This document shows positions 18,485-27,284 of a DNA stretch of 29,322 bases, in pieces (position 1 is the stretch's first letter; every line of letters begins with the position of its first letter). Location of the stretch: contig OUQQ01000162.1 in NCBI GenBank assembly GCA_900404475.1, positions 1,329-30,650 on the forward strand. Reading direction: 5' to 3'. The notes under the pieces are model-generated. The model saw only the letters and a program-made list of their open reading frames with translations, was not told where the DNA came from and did no database searches. Source of the DNA: Spongospora subterranea (taxonomy: Eukaryota; Endomyxa; Phytomyxea; Plasmodiophorida; Plasmodiophoridae). Made by a program: the position numbers and the translations under genes.

Positions 18485-19540
18485 ACCATGGACATCGACA
18501 TGATTTGCCGATACAATTTGAAGTGCCTCTGTGAAAATTTCTAGGGGTGACTTTGAAAGATCGGCCTTTGCCAAAGCATCAACAACAGTCCTCATTTAAA
18601 ATTAGCAAAATTAAACACTTGTGCCTGAAATTAAATGTATTTACTTCTTTTCTGGCGTCGACTATACCAGCTTCGACAGGTTCATCAGGAGTCAGGTATG
18701 GGCAGATACTTCTCTTACAACTCCTTGATCGCAAACAACTGCTGACCCACGACAGCTGCTAGATCGGGCTTTTGGAGCACCTGAAATACACCCCATTCGT
18801 GGAAACGTGCTTATACAGTAGCACATCTTTTCGCCCTTTGAAATAAAACGGAATTTTAGCTGACGCCAAATTCATGGCCAGTAGTACACAGGATTACCCG
18901 ACCCATAAGAACCCTCGAACCTACAGCAAAGATTTCAACAAAGAATTGCTTTTTATCCGAAATCTTCGGTTTTCATTTCCAAACCCAGATTTTTCCAGAT
19001 CATGACTATTCATCACCTCTCTGAAATCGCCCATCAGACAATCAACTGAGAACAATAATAGTGATTGAGTGTCATCTGGCACAGCGTGAGAAAACTGAGA
19101 TACACTGAGATTTTGGATTGCTCTTTATTCAATTTGATATCACTGCCGATTCTTCACTTCAGTTTGAGCTCAATCATATATATTTGTGCAGATTGCCAGA
19201 TTTTAGCAGAAAATAGGTTATGTTCAATGGACGTGGTGCTATCATGATTCCTCATACATATTAACGATCATGGCGTTAGCCTTTTGTTCCAACCATACCT
19301 TGATCATGCCGGTTCACGAACCAAGGAGAGAATGAATATAGCCGCAAACCTAATGATTGAAAACGATAAGAAGTATATAACCTACGGCAGAATCATGCAA
19401 AATCAACGAAGTAAAATCGCACAGACGAGCGACAAACCTGCTACCTGTACAAATGGCTCTCACTACAGATAACTATGGGCTTTTGATTGCCTCATGCAAT
19501 AATCAGATTGGGTGATATGATCTCTACACTAAAATTATAT
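18485..19540. other. Unassigned spacer
   Basis: No domain, tandem repeat or RNA gene was recognised; open frames are all under 75 codons. Confidence 0.3.
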
Positions 19541-19851
19541 TCAAAGTGAGACAGAATCTGGCCATAATGGAAAACCTGCGATATTGTAAACAAAGACCCA
19601 TGTAATAATATGCATCATATTCATCATTGGAAACCTGATGTCAATACCAACACGTTCATAGAACCTCCGCATCGATCGGAAGAGCTGGTCGTCCAGAATA
19701 AGATGAAAACACGAAAAGCCCAAACAATGTCAAGCCGTATAGATAAATACAGCCTCCAAAAACCTACGATAAGCAAACTTTTACAACAAACCATAGTTGT
19801 GAAATTTATGAATACAATCAAAATCTGGAGTACAATTGCAATCAGATTACC
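19541..19851 (-). other. Hydrophobic overlapping frames, possible downstream exons
   Basis: Minus-strand frames such as ILIVFINFTTM with SLLIVGFWRLYLS, and LFRSMRRFYERVGIDIRFP with MMHIITWVFVYNIAGFPLWP, look like membrane-protein segments. They follow the 204-codon ORF in the same direction. I could not define convincing GT-AG introns that join them. Confidence 0.25.
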
Positions 19852-20466
19852 CTAACAGCAAATACGTATAAATGTGATATATATATATATGGACAGAAGG
19901 AGATCCATAAAAACGCATGTCCCATGAAATTGGATCAATTGGAAGATTAAAGATGGCAACACGTAACTAAACAAATTTGAATCTCGAGGAACATAACCAA
20001 CAACGAACAAAATATCTTCGGGATACGAAAGGGGCAATACAAAGAATAACAATAACAACCACACAAATTCAATGGAGCTATGATAAATAAGGCCCCAATA
20101 CATATTGAATGTACGATAGATACCTGGGTCCACATACCCGAACAATATCCCCACAATCATTACATATGATGAACACAAACAAGAAGAGGGGGACACGGGA
20201 CCGGAATACAACGACATGAATTGGTTCCGAAAGACAACAATATACCTGGCTTTGTTCAGATTGTCATCCGAATAGCACCTGATATGAGATGAACTTGAAA
20301 CCGTATTCGCTTTGATTTGTCCCAAGTTGCCATTCATCACAGGCTCCGTTGGAAAAATAGGAACCATGATCACGATATCGGAGTCTAGCTGTTTTATCAC
20401 AACCAATTCAGCAGCCAGGCAGGCACGATGGCCTTTCCGTTGCGGCAGAATCACAAGTATCAACAA
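19852..20466 (-). CDS. Unrecognised multi-pass membrane protein ORF (possibly one exon)
   Basis: This 204-codon ORF is the longest in the window outside the gene family. The first 95 residues are mixed (CLAAELVVIKQLDSDIVIMV, a Ser-rich loop, NKARYIVVF). The rest carries four or so hydrophobic segments at about 97-112 (VMIVGILFGYV), 132-147 (EFVWLLLLFFVLPLSY), 165-179 (FSYVLPSLIFQLIQF) and 185-201 (MDLLLSIYIYITFI). I do not recognise a family. The C-terminal end runs into an (AT)7 tract, so it may be read-through into an intron. The start is simply the first ATG in frame. The open length and orderly hydrophobic pattern argue for a real gene or recent pseudogene, but chance is not excluded. Confidence 0.4.
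   Translation of the reverse strand: MLILVILPQRKGHRACLAAELVVIKQLDSDIVIMVPIFPTEPVMNGNLGQIKANTVSSSSHIRCYSDDNLNKARYIVVFRNQFMSLYSGPVSPSSCLCSSYVMIVGILFGYVDPGIYRTFNMYWGLIYHSSIEFVWLLLLFFVLPLSYPEDILFVVGYVPRDSNLFSYVLPSLIFQLIQFHGTCVFMDLLLSIYIYITFIRICC
19877..19890. repeat. (AT)7 microsatellite
   Basis: Seven AT dinucleotides lie inside the last codons of the hydrophobic ORF, where they encode an alternating Ile-Tyr stretch. Confidence 0.9.
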
Positions 20467-21823
20467 TCGGCAGCAGCAACACCTCTGACGTTGACGACAT
20501 GGAAACTGGGGGCGTTTTGAACGTGCTAACGGATGAATCTGGTTTTATTTCAGTTCGTTTTCGAATCTGATTCTGCGAACAGTCCTTGACACCCCGTCAT
20601 CAATTTTCGGTTGGTCGACTTGCTGGCGCAACCAGATTGAACCATGCGCACTCGTGCTCACGCCTCGCGAAACTTACGAAGTGAACTGACGTTAGAAAGT
20701 CACGCGAGCGGTATACGTGATAATCGACAAATCTTAATAAGAGGGACTTTTTTGGTTGAGGGGTTTGATAGGGACGGAGAGGACGGAGTGTTGTCCACGA
20801 TGGGGAGCAGGCGTCAACATTTCTATTACAATTAATACCCCAGTTTCCATTCCCATTTCGCTCATTAACCAAAGTGTACTGCTCTTATGGTTCAGATACG
20901 CTAGGGTTGCCCAGTTCAGCCTGGTCGCTACAAGTAGCTGCAATATTCATTAAAGGAACCTTTGTGGAGCCTTGCAGAACTGGGAAGTTGACGATCTAAT
21001 CACCAATTGGGGCTGTGACGTTACGATGGCGTAAATGTCATGTTACATGCGATGACGCCACTGATGATATCGTGCTGATTGGTCAACCAGAGTTATTGGT
21101 AGTTCGTAGGGCGTCATATCATATCTGACAAGCGGCAGCCTCGAGAATGAACCCGATTCAGATTTGCCAGTGACAAATCCTCAGAGCCGGCCAATTCTTC
21201 GAAGCCAATCGAATCTCGAACTACTCTACTCCTGAGCGAACGAAGTTGACTTTGGAGGAGGCGATGATGATAGTGTTGATACTGAGGTCAACGCCACTGA
21301 AAGTCACGGGACCATCTTTTTCCCGGAATTTGTCCAGAACCTTGATGTAATTTCAGGCGAACGAACCTGGGACATTATCACCCGCTGAAGCCACTCCTTC
21401 AGACTCGATGTCAAACAGACCGTCTAGCCATGTTTGTGCTCTAATCGTAAATTTCAAGAACCTTATGTAATTTCTTGAATGAATATTCACAGGAACCTCA
21501 GGGCAATCAAGTCATTTTTCCAAACTCCCATCGTCGATTTGCCTCTGCAGCTCCCGTTGTTGAGAAGAAACCAGTTTCGGATCGTAATGTCGTATGAGGT
21601 CGGATACAAGAGAGACGAATTGAATTAATGAATTTATTGTTGGCCAATGCCACACATTCGCCTTGACACTTTGGTTTTTGCCAACCTTCGTCGCATCCAC
21701 ATATACTTGGGAATTGGTTCCGACGCACTCGGATTACGAATTTAGAGCGGCAAGGTCGACGACAAATCCGATATAAGGTCGCGCAGCCGGTTTCACCACA
21801 TCTCATTCGATGAAGTGATGATG
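20467..21823. other. Unassigned spacer
   Basis: There is an imperfect dyad TGGCGT...ACGCCA near 21037-21061 and a direct repeat AGAACCTTGATGTAATTTC (about 21332) / AGAACCTTATGTAATTTC (about 21450). The minus-strand ORF 21507-21827 could continue the retroelement to its right, but no motif supports it. Confidence 0.3.
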
Positions 21824-23000
21824 TCATTGCTTGCGGTCATCCGGGGAGTATCGCCGCCAATGGTGGCACCGAAACGGCAACCTCCAGCGAGTTTGACGAA
21901 TCACAGAAACCGAAAATTGCTTTTTGCGCTGTAGATTCCTCACTAGGGTAAAATGATCAGAAATAATTATGTCAGATGATCCTAATCCAAAGTCGGAAGA
22001 GTCTGAGGCGTCGATGAAGTCGGGAGGCCGTTCATAAAATTTTGAGAGAAAATGTCTGGTGAAGATGATGCCGAATCCAATGACGCAAAACAAAGTCGAT
22101 CGTCAGCTGTCCATCATCGATATTCAGGGTGTCGCCAGTTTGGTGAACCTATAAGGAAGTGGAGAGCTGACAATGCAGCTTGCCCCCGTGTTGATGATAG
22201 GTTGACGAAGTTATCTTGGCCACGTAGGTTAGCTAACTGCTGGACGGATTGGATAGAAGCTGAGTATGAAGCTCGCTTGTCGGGCGGAATCTCTGTAGTT
22301 GAAGCGACACCGTGTTTAGTATCAGACCCAGAAAATGAACCGATTGTGATTGGATTAACATTAAGAAATTTTCAAAACCAGACACTTCCAAGAAATCCAT
22401 GATTGCTGGTGTGGCTTTTTCGAGATAGATTGGATCATTATGACGAAGGAGGAAGTCGTTCAGGTAGACGACGGTCATCAAATGCCATTATTAATTGATA
22501 TCGCCGACAAGAGCGGATGTGGTTCCTGGATGATATAATATAGTCATTAAAAATGTCTTCAGATCGAAAAGAGCATATTCGACAGGAATCTTGGTGCAGC
22601 TTGGCGTTCCAGAATCGTTTCCTAGGTCGATTTTTGTAAAGAACTCCCCCGAGCAGTTATAGCAGGAATGTTTAACCGGACGATTTGGCAAAAAAGAGTT
22701 GATGTGCTCAAAATTATGTATCAAAGGCCGTTGAAAGGTGCCGTGTTTTCGCAGCCGAGCAGAATTATGTAAGATCGAAAGAGTGAGCATCGGAAGGAGA
22801 AATTGATGCGGTTCAAAGATCAAAAAGACGAAACCTTCATTGTGTAGGGAATCCCGATGCTCCAAATAATGGGATTCCTGGTGGATCGGGTGTAATACCA
22901 CTATGATGTCGATTCCTGAAGACCGGAAGAGCTGGAGCGGATAAGGCAGACGGTAAAGCCGGTACAGCTGGGATAGAATCCCGAGTAAGTTTAGGGACAT
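21824..23000 (-). pseudogene. Degenerate retroelement polymerase, DIRS/Ngaro-like
   Basis: Read on the minus strand from the right: RPLIHNFEHINSFL, then GEFFTKIDLGN, the RT motif where KIDL precedes the first active-site region; a one-base frame change continues as RFWNAKLHQDSCRICSF. Next VVYLNDFLLRHNDP corresponds to YLDDFL with the first Asp replaced by Asn. SQSVHFLGLILNT matches the FLG motif, TYVAKITSS resembles the following L..L.GK.TS segment, and PDFIDASDSSDFGLGSSD resembles an RNase H DAS..G.G start. The YLDDFL plus SQ.V.FLG plus DAS order points to tyrosine-recombinase retroelements rather than LTR types, but no recombinase was found. A Pro/Ser-rich frame precedes it at about 22850-23040. 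Confidence 0.5.
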
Positions 23001-23439
23001 TACTAGGACCAGAACGAGCTGGAACTAGTTGTTCGACGACGACGGTGCTGAAGGAAAACCGTCTGGTTTATTATGTGGAGTTTTCCTGACACCACGATTC
23101 GGTGGACGAGGGCGTCGTTGAAAAATTGGGATCGAGGACTGCAATATATCTCGCTGTGCGACAAGACTCCAGCGGAACATCAAACTCATCAGCAAGCAGC
23201 CGACGAGTACAAATCATTCCTCTCATGATCAACAGATCACAGCAGGTCAACGCCAGCACCCTCATCGTGCCAAATTGACTGCAACTATGCTTTCTTCGTC
23301 TCAATAAAGATTGCACGAATACCTATCAACGCATACTTCGGTAGCGTCGCTTCTCATTCACCAGTTTCACGACGTTTCTTTCACCCGAAACGAGAGCGAC
23401 GATCCAGAGAGCATCGCAGTTCAGCGGGGCCGAAGGTGC
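23001..23439. other. Unassigned DNA right of the RT remnant
   Basis: It may hold the 5' part of the retroelement. No Gag motif was recognised. Confidence 0.3.
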
Positions 23440-23930
23440 CTGTTTCCAACGTCAAAGAACGATCGATTGTCCTTTCACGAGGGAAGGTCGCTGACCTTCA
23501 GCTCGGATTTGGTTCGATGGTCCTCTGATGCTTTTCCGTCGTGGGATATAAAAAAATCATCATCGGTTGATTTTCTCAGTCGATTGCCGATCTCTCATCT
23601 CAACTGCATGCTCGATAGACCCGCGTGCTGCAGAAATCCTATCGTCGTTGATGGAGTCAAACACTGGTTTTGCTAAATGTGGATCAACAGCTTAGTAATT
23701 GTTTCGATATGATTGCGATACAGATGATACAACGTCAGAAACAGTGAACGCCTGATTGTATTGTATCCAATTTTCGTAATACAGCTTATCGCAGATCCAG
23801 TTATTGAACGTGTTGAATTTAGTGCCCAATATTGAGCATGTTATTTTCACCATCCAAGCTTGCAAACGAGTTAATGAATAGAATGATTCTTTCGATCGCA
23901 CCTCAAAGCGGTATTCTGCAGACACCGCAC
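23440..23930 (-). repeat. Dispersed repeat, copy 2
   Basis: This is the reverse-complement partner of 2765-3265. On the minus strand TTCAACACGTTCAATAACTG and GCGTTCACTGT are followed by CACGACGGAAAAGCATCA at comparable spacing. The ORF 23692-23934 gives FNTFNNW, YYENW and QAFTV, aligned with copy 1. Stops differ between copies. Confidence 0.5.
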
Positions 23931-24129
23931 ACATATCGTGTTGTAGACTCTAACAGTTCACTCATTGCCGACAAATGCAACTCACGTGGGCGGTATTCGA
24001 AATCAATCTCATTGTGTTGACTTCTGCATTGCGATGGCATTGTTGGACATCAAAGATGCGGAAATTGCAAAACAGAGCTCAACGTCTGATGGCGATGTAG
24101 CTGAACTAAAGCAATCAGAATTGACCTGT

Positions 24130-25070
24130 ATTGTGTTTCAGAGGAAAACTGTTGATTTTTTTATTGAAAATTGAACTACAGTATCAATGAATTTTGCGGT
24201 TGATGAAAGTGTGATGATTGTGTATTTTGGAAATGTTCATTCATGATATTCATAAATGACGAGAATATGACATAGCTCGATAATGAGCTGCAAAAGCGAC
24301 ATCTGAAAATATCATCAGTATTGAGCTGTGTTGGATTCGATTACCGGCAAAACTGGTCATTCAATTTGGAGGGTTCTAGAGTTGGCAAAATGAGAAGTGG
24401 ACTCGTGAAGGGGAAAGGGGATACTATTAACGAGATTGGATATTCCATGGTCATTGAGAAATTACCATTCACGAACATGAACGGTAGGATTGGATATTAA
24501 TAGTTGTACCAACATCGTGAAACTGAGAGACCACGAGTAAAAACGGTTTGATAATCGAGGGATTATAACAATGATTACAGTTTGGACCTCAATATTGGAT
24601 AATGGTGATGTTGCAAGAAAGAACGGAGGGCGACGGAAGGGGGAACTGTACGTGATCTGTCTATATATTTGAACCGCGAAGAATAACGGAAACTGATTCC
24701 CCCACAGCACCATAATTCAATACACAATCGTCCCCAATTGCCCTATTGTCAACAAGATTAGGTGATATGTCACGAATCAGGACATAATTATCAGTTGAAT
24801 ATAAAGTACAATGGTTTAGTTGCACTGCTCACGTCGGTTTGGGGTGTCTGTTAAAAAAGTCCATCAATAATTGACGAAAGGCCATGAGAGGACCATCAGT
24901 GGTGTGAATACCGATATTTGCTGTAATGATGAAATAAACAGAGGGGTTTATCATGACAATAAACAGACGACAATGTCCAAATTTTGAAGGAAGAACATAT
25001 CAGTCGGCTGTGGCGGTTCAGAGCAAAACATCAACATTCTTTAAAATAATACAACGAAGAGGGTTTATTG
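24130..25070 (-). repeat. Family 3' flank, gene E copy
   Basis: It matches flank D on the left and the F flank (26574-27136) closely: GTGAAGGGGAAAGGGG, GGGCGACGGAAGGGGGAACT, TACGTGATCTGTCTATATAT and TCACGTCGGTTTGGGGTGTC are in both. Confidence 0.8.
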
Positions 25071-25118
25071 CCTTCCATTGTTTCCAGACAGAGATCATTG
25101 GGGGTCGCCACTCTCCTG
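25071..25118 (-). terminator. Conserved 3'UTR with AATAAA, gene E (now beyond the MITE)
   Basis: AATAAA on the minus strand is at 25074-25079, in the family context GACCCCCAATGATCTCTGTC. Since the present stop codon is in the MITE at 25274, this signal now lies about 195 bp downstream of it. Confidence 0.6.
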
Positions 25119-25127
25119 AAATTCATC

Positions 25128-25200
25128 AACCTGCGATGGGATGATTTGCCTCGAACCAAAAATCAATATTTTTGATGAGCCTCCAGATATCTTGAGTAAC
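25128..25200 (-). pseudogene. Stranded original C-terminus of gene E
   Basis: The minus strand reads VTQDIWRLIKNIDFWF, then a few residues and a TGA, matching the last 25 or so codons of A, C and D. It is separated from the rest of gene E only by the MITE and its duplicated TA. Confidence 0.85.
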
Positions 25201-25202
25201 TA

Positions 25203-25420
25203 CCGTATTCCTCGGAGATCTGTACCCCCCAAACCCTAAACTCCGTGAGAGGCTAGCGACATCATTATTGGCGCTACATTTTTTGAAATATCTCTTTTGG
25301 ATAGGGTATCGGATACCTTACAAGTTTCCCAGTGGGAAATTTACTGTATTTTACAATGCGTAGCTGTCGGGGCTTCACGGAGTTTAGGGTTTGGGGGGTA
25401 CAGAGCTCCGAGGAATACGG
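25203..25420. mobile_element. MITE with 46-bp TIRs and TA target duplication, inside gene E
   Basis: The left TIR 25203-25248 begins CCGTATTCCTCGGAGATCTG and the right TIR 25375-25420 is its inverse, 45 of 46 identical. Both contain CCCCCCAAACCCTAAACTCC. TA lies on both sides (25201-25202 and 25421-25422). Removing the element and one TA gives GAGTAACTA joined to GATATGGAAG, matching GAGTAACTAAATATGGAAG in gene D at one mismatch, so the empty site is clear. The length is 218 bp with no transposase ORF. TA duplication points to a Tc1/mariner-type element. Confidence 0.93.
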
Positions 25421-26173
25421 TAGATATGGAAGTTTTATGCCAAATAACTCTTGCTCCCATTGTCGCTTTAGCTTGTAATACTTTGCACGACGCAATTTTG
25501 ATCGAAACTTTTCAAGGACAGTTTGAATGTTCGTGCGGGTGCTGGCCCTTGAGACTATCTCGAACATTTTTTTTTGTAAAACGTCACATTCTGAAGAGAA
25601 ATGAACAAGCTTTCTTTTAATTTTTTCAGCATCGTAATCCAACTGGTTGAATGCTTCTTGTGCCTCCTTTGACCAGTCTTTGTCAAACAACGCATCCATT
25701 TTTTTAAAAACAGAGAGAAGTTGATCGACCGTTGCCTGACGAACTGAGAGATAATTACTTTGTGCGGCTTTGAGCGCATCCTTGTATTTACGCAAACTAT
25801 AATGAGCTCTAACACCCGTATTTAAAGCGAGTTGGTAAAGGTAGTTCACCCTCAGCGAAGAAAAGTCCAATTGTTGTTTTTGTGTGGGATCCTCAACGGC
25901 ATAGAGATTATACAATCTAATCAATTCTTCATTTGACTTGACCAACTCTGGGTCAACTTTGAAGAAGAGTAGAGAGGCGACGAAAACCGCAACTAGCGCA
26001 ACTGCAACAATGGCGACACCACCAACGATCATGAGCACTTTGCGACGGTGTTTTGGCGTCATGACAGGATCTGGAGATTCCTGATGATGTGAGGCCTGGA
26101 TCATATTGATAGGATAATGTATTGATGGGGGGACAAAGGTTTGCCCTTTGTTCACTGGCGGTGAACTCATCAT
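25274..26173 (-). CDS. Gene E: family member with a transposon-derived C-terminus
   Basis: This is a 299-codon open frame. The N-terminus MMSSPPVNKGQTFVPP and HYPINMIQASHHQES matches the family. Residues 41-46 are basic (KHRRK) and 47-71 form a longer hydrophobic segment than in C or D. FKVDPELVKSNEELIRLYNL follows, then the helical domain with KYKDALKAAQSNYLSVRQ and SSECDVLQKKMF. Homology holds to ELFGIKLPYL, where the MITE starts. The final 48 or so residues (PYSSELCTPQTLNSV... YPKEIFQKM) are read from the MITE, with stop TAG at 25274. The lost part is the ..W..I..ID..F helix shared by the paralogs. No other break was seen, so a chimeric protein could still be made. Whether it is functional or a fresh pseudogene is open. 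Confidence 0.8.
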   Translation of the reverse strand: MMSSPPVNKGQTFVPPSIHYPINMIQASHHQESPDPVMTPKHRRKVLMIVGGVAIVAVALVAVFVASLLFFKVDPELVKSNEELIRLYNLYAVEDPTQKQQLDFSSLRVNYLYQLALNTGVRAHYSLRKYKDALKAAQSNYLSVRQATVDQLLSVFKKMDALFDKDWSKEAQEAFNQLDYDAEKIKRKLVHFSSECDVLQKKMFEIVSRASTRTNIQTVLEKFRSKLRRAKYYKLKRQWEQELFGIKLPYLPYSSELCTPQTLNSVKPRQLRIVKYSKFPTGKLVRYPIPYPKEIFQKM

Positions 26174-26221
26174 AGTTCAAATGCGACAAACTATATAAAG
26201 ATGTACGTAAATAAGAGCACT

Positions 26222-26265
26222 TGTCCTTCCTGGCCGTTCCCCGCAATCCGCAATGCCGTGACCCT
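26222..26265 (-). promoter_or_regulatory. Conserved 5' block, gene E
   Basis: On the minus strand: GGTCACGGCATTGCGGATTG, CGGGGAACGGCCAGGAAGG. The GGGGTTCTCACAT part is replaced. CTTTATATAG lies about 20 bp before the ATG, which could be a TATA-like string but is very close to the start codon. Confidence 0.45.
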
Positions 26266-26290
26266 GCCGTGCAGACCGATATCTGAGGTC

Positions 26291-26573
26291 GAGTAAGTGT
26301 TATCTGATGGGACATCACGGCAAATATGAAAAAATGCTCCACCGACGCAATGAATAATATTCGTAAATGCCATACTTTTATACCTGGCAGTTGTATTTAC
26401 ATATGTCCTCGTAAACTTCAAGTCCTGAAAAACATTCTGACAGTAAATTTTGCAGGTGAAAGGGAAGGATACAATCGCTTGAGTTTTCTTCGATCGGATA
26501 AATCGGAACAGCATTGGTGAAACTATCACTCTGTCATGCAATTCCATTAGCTTGATGTTAAATCAACGCCACC
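26291..26573. other. Spacer between units E and F
   Basis: No feature was recognised. Confidence 0.3.
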
Positions 26574-27136
26574 AACAAAATGGGAAGTGGATTCGTGAAG
26601 GGGAAAGGGGACACCATTAACGAGCTTGGATATTCCATCGGCATTATACCGTTCACGAACATGAACGGTAGGATTCGATATTGATAGATGTACTGTACCA
26701 ACATCGTGAAATTGAGAGAACAGGCGTACAATCGGTTTGATAATCAGGGGATTATAACAACGATTACAGTTTGCACCTCAATATTGATTTATGTTCATGA
26801 GCGCAGGGCGACGGAAGGGGGAACTGTACGTGATCTGTCTATATATTTGAACCACGAAGAATACCGGAAGCTGATTCCCCCACACCACCATAAATCAATA
26901 CACAATCGACCCCAATTTTCCTATTGTCAGCAAGATTAGGTGCAATGTCAGAAATCAGGAAATTTATCAGTTGAATATACAGAACAATGGTTTAGTTGCA
27001 CTGATCACGTCGGTTTGGGGTGTCTGTTAAAATAGTCCATCAATACCTGTTGAAAAGGCCACGAGAGGACCATCAATGGTGTGAATAACGATATTTGCTG
27101 TATCAGTCGGCTGTGGCGTTCAGATCAAAACATCAA
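26574..27136 (-). repeat. Family 3' flank, truncated unit F
   Basis: It is very similar to flank E along its length. The homology ends at CAAAACATCAACA, where the E copy continues into its 3'UTR but this copy jumps into coding sequence. Confidence 0.8.
26649..26672. repeat. 8-bp dyad in the F flank
   Basis: TACCGTTC, 8 bases, GAACGGTA. The E flank has the same site with one arm changed (ATTACCATTC), so the dyad is not strictly kept. Confidence 0.45.
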
Positions 27137-27284
27137 CACGCAACTAGCGCAACTGCATCAACGGCGACTCCACCAACGATCATGAGCAATTTGAGACGGT
27201 TTTTGGCTCCATGACAGGATCGGAAGAATCTTGATCATGTGAGTCCTGCATCATATTGATAGAATAATGGGTTGTGGGGGAAAA
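27137..27284 (-). pseudogene. Unit F: N-terminal gene relic
   Basis: The minus strand reads HYSINMMQDSHDQDSSDP, PVMEPK, then after a frameshift LLMIVGGVAVDAVALVA. It covers the SHYPINMMQ head through the transmembrane segment. The ATG region and the whole ectodomain and 3'UTR are gone; the transmembrane coding part is joined directly to the 3' flank. Closest to gene E. Confidence 0.8.

Noticed and set aside
22052..22402. 116-codon plus-strand ORF
   Set aside because: It lies over the minus-strand RT/RNase H remnant; treated as a shadow.
23311..23676. 121-codon plus-strand ORF
   Set aside because: It overlaps the dispersed repeat on the opposite strand and has no recognisable features.
26191..26547. 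118-codon minus-strand ORF before gene E
   Set aside because: It includes the conserved 5' block, which is non-coding in paralogs; no motif.
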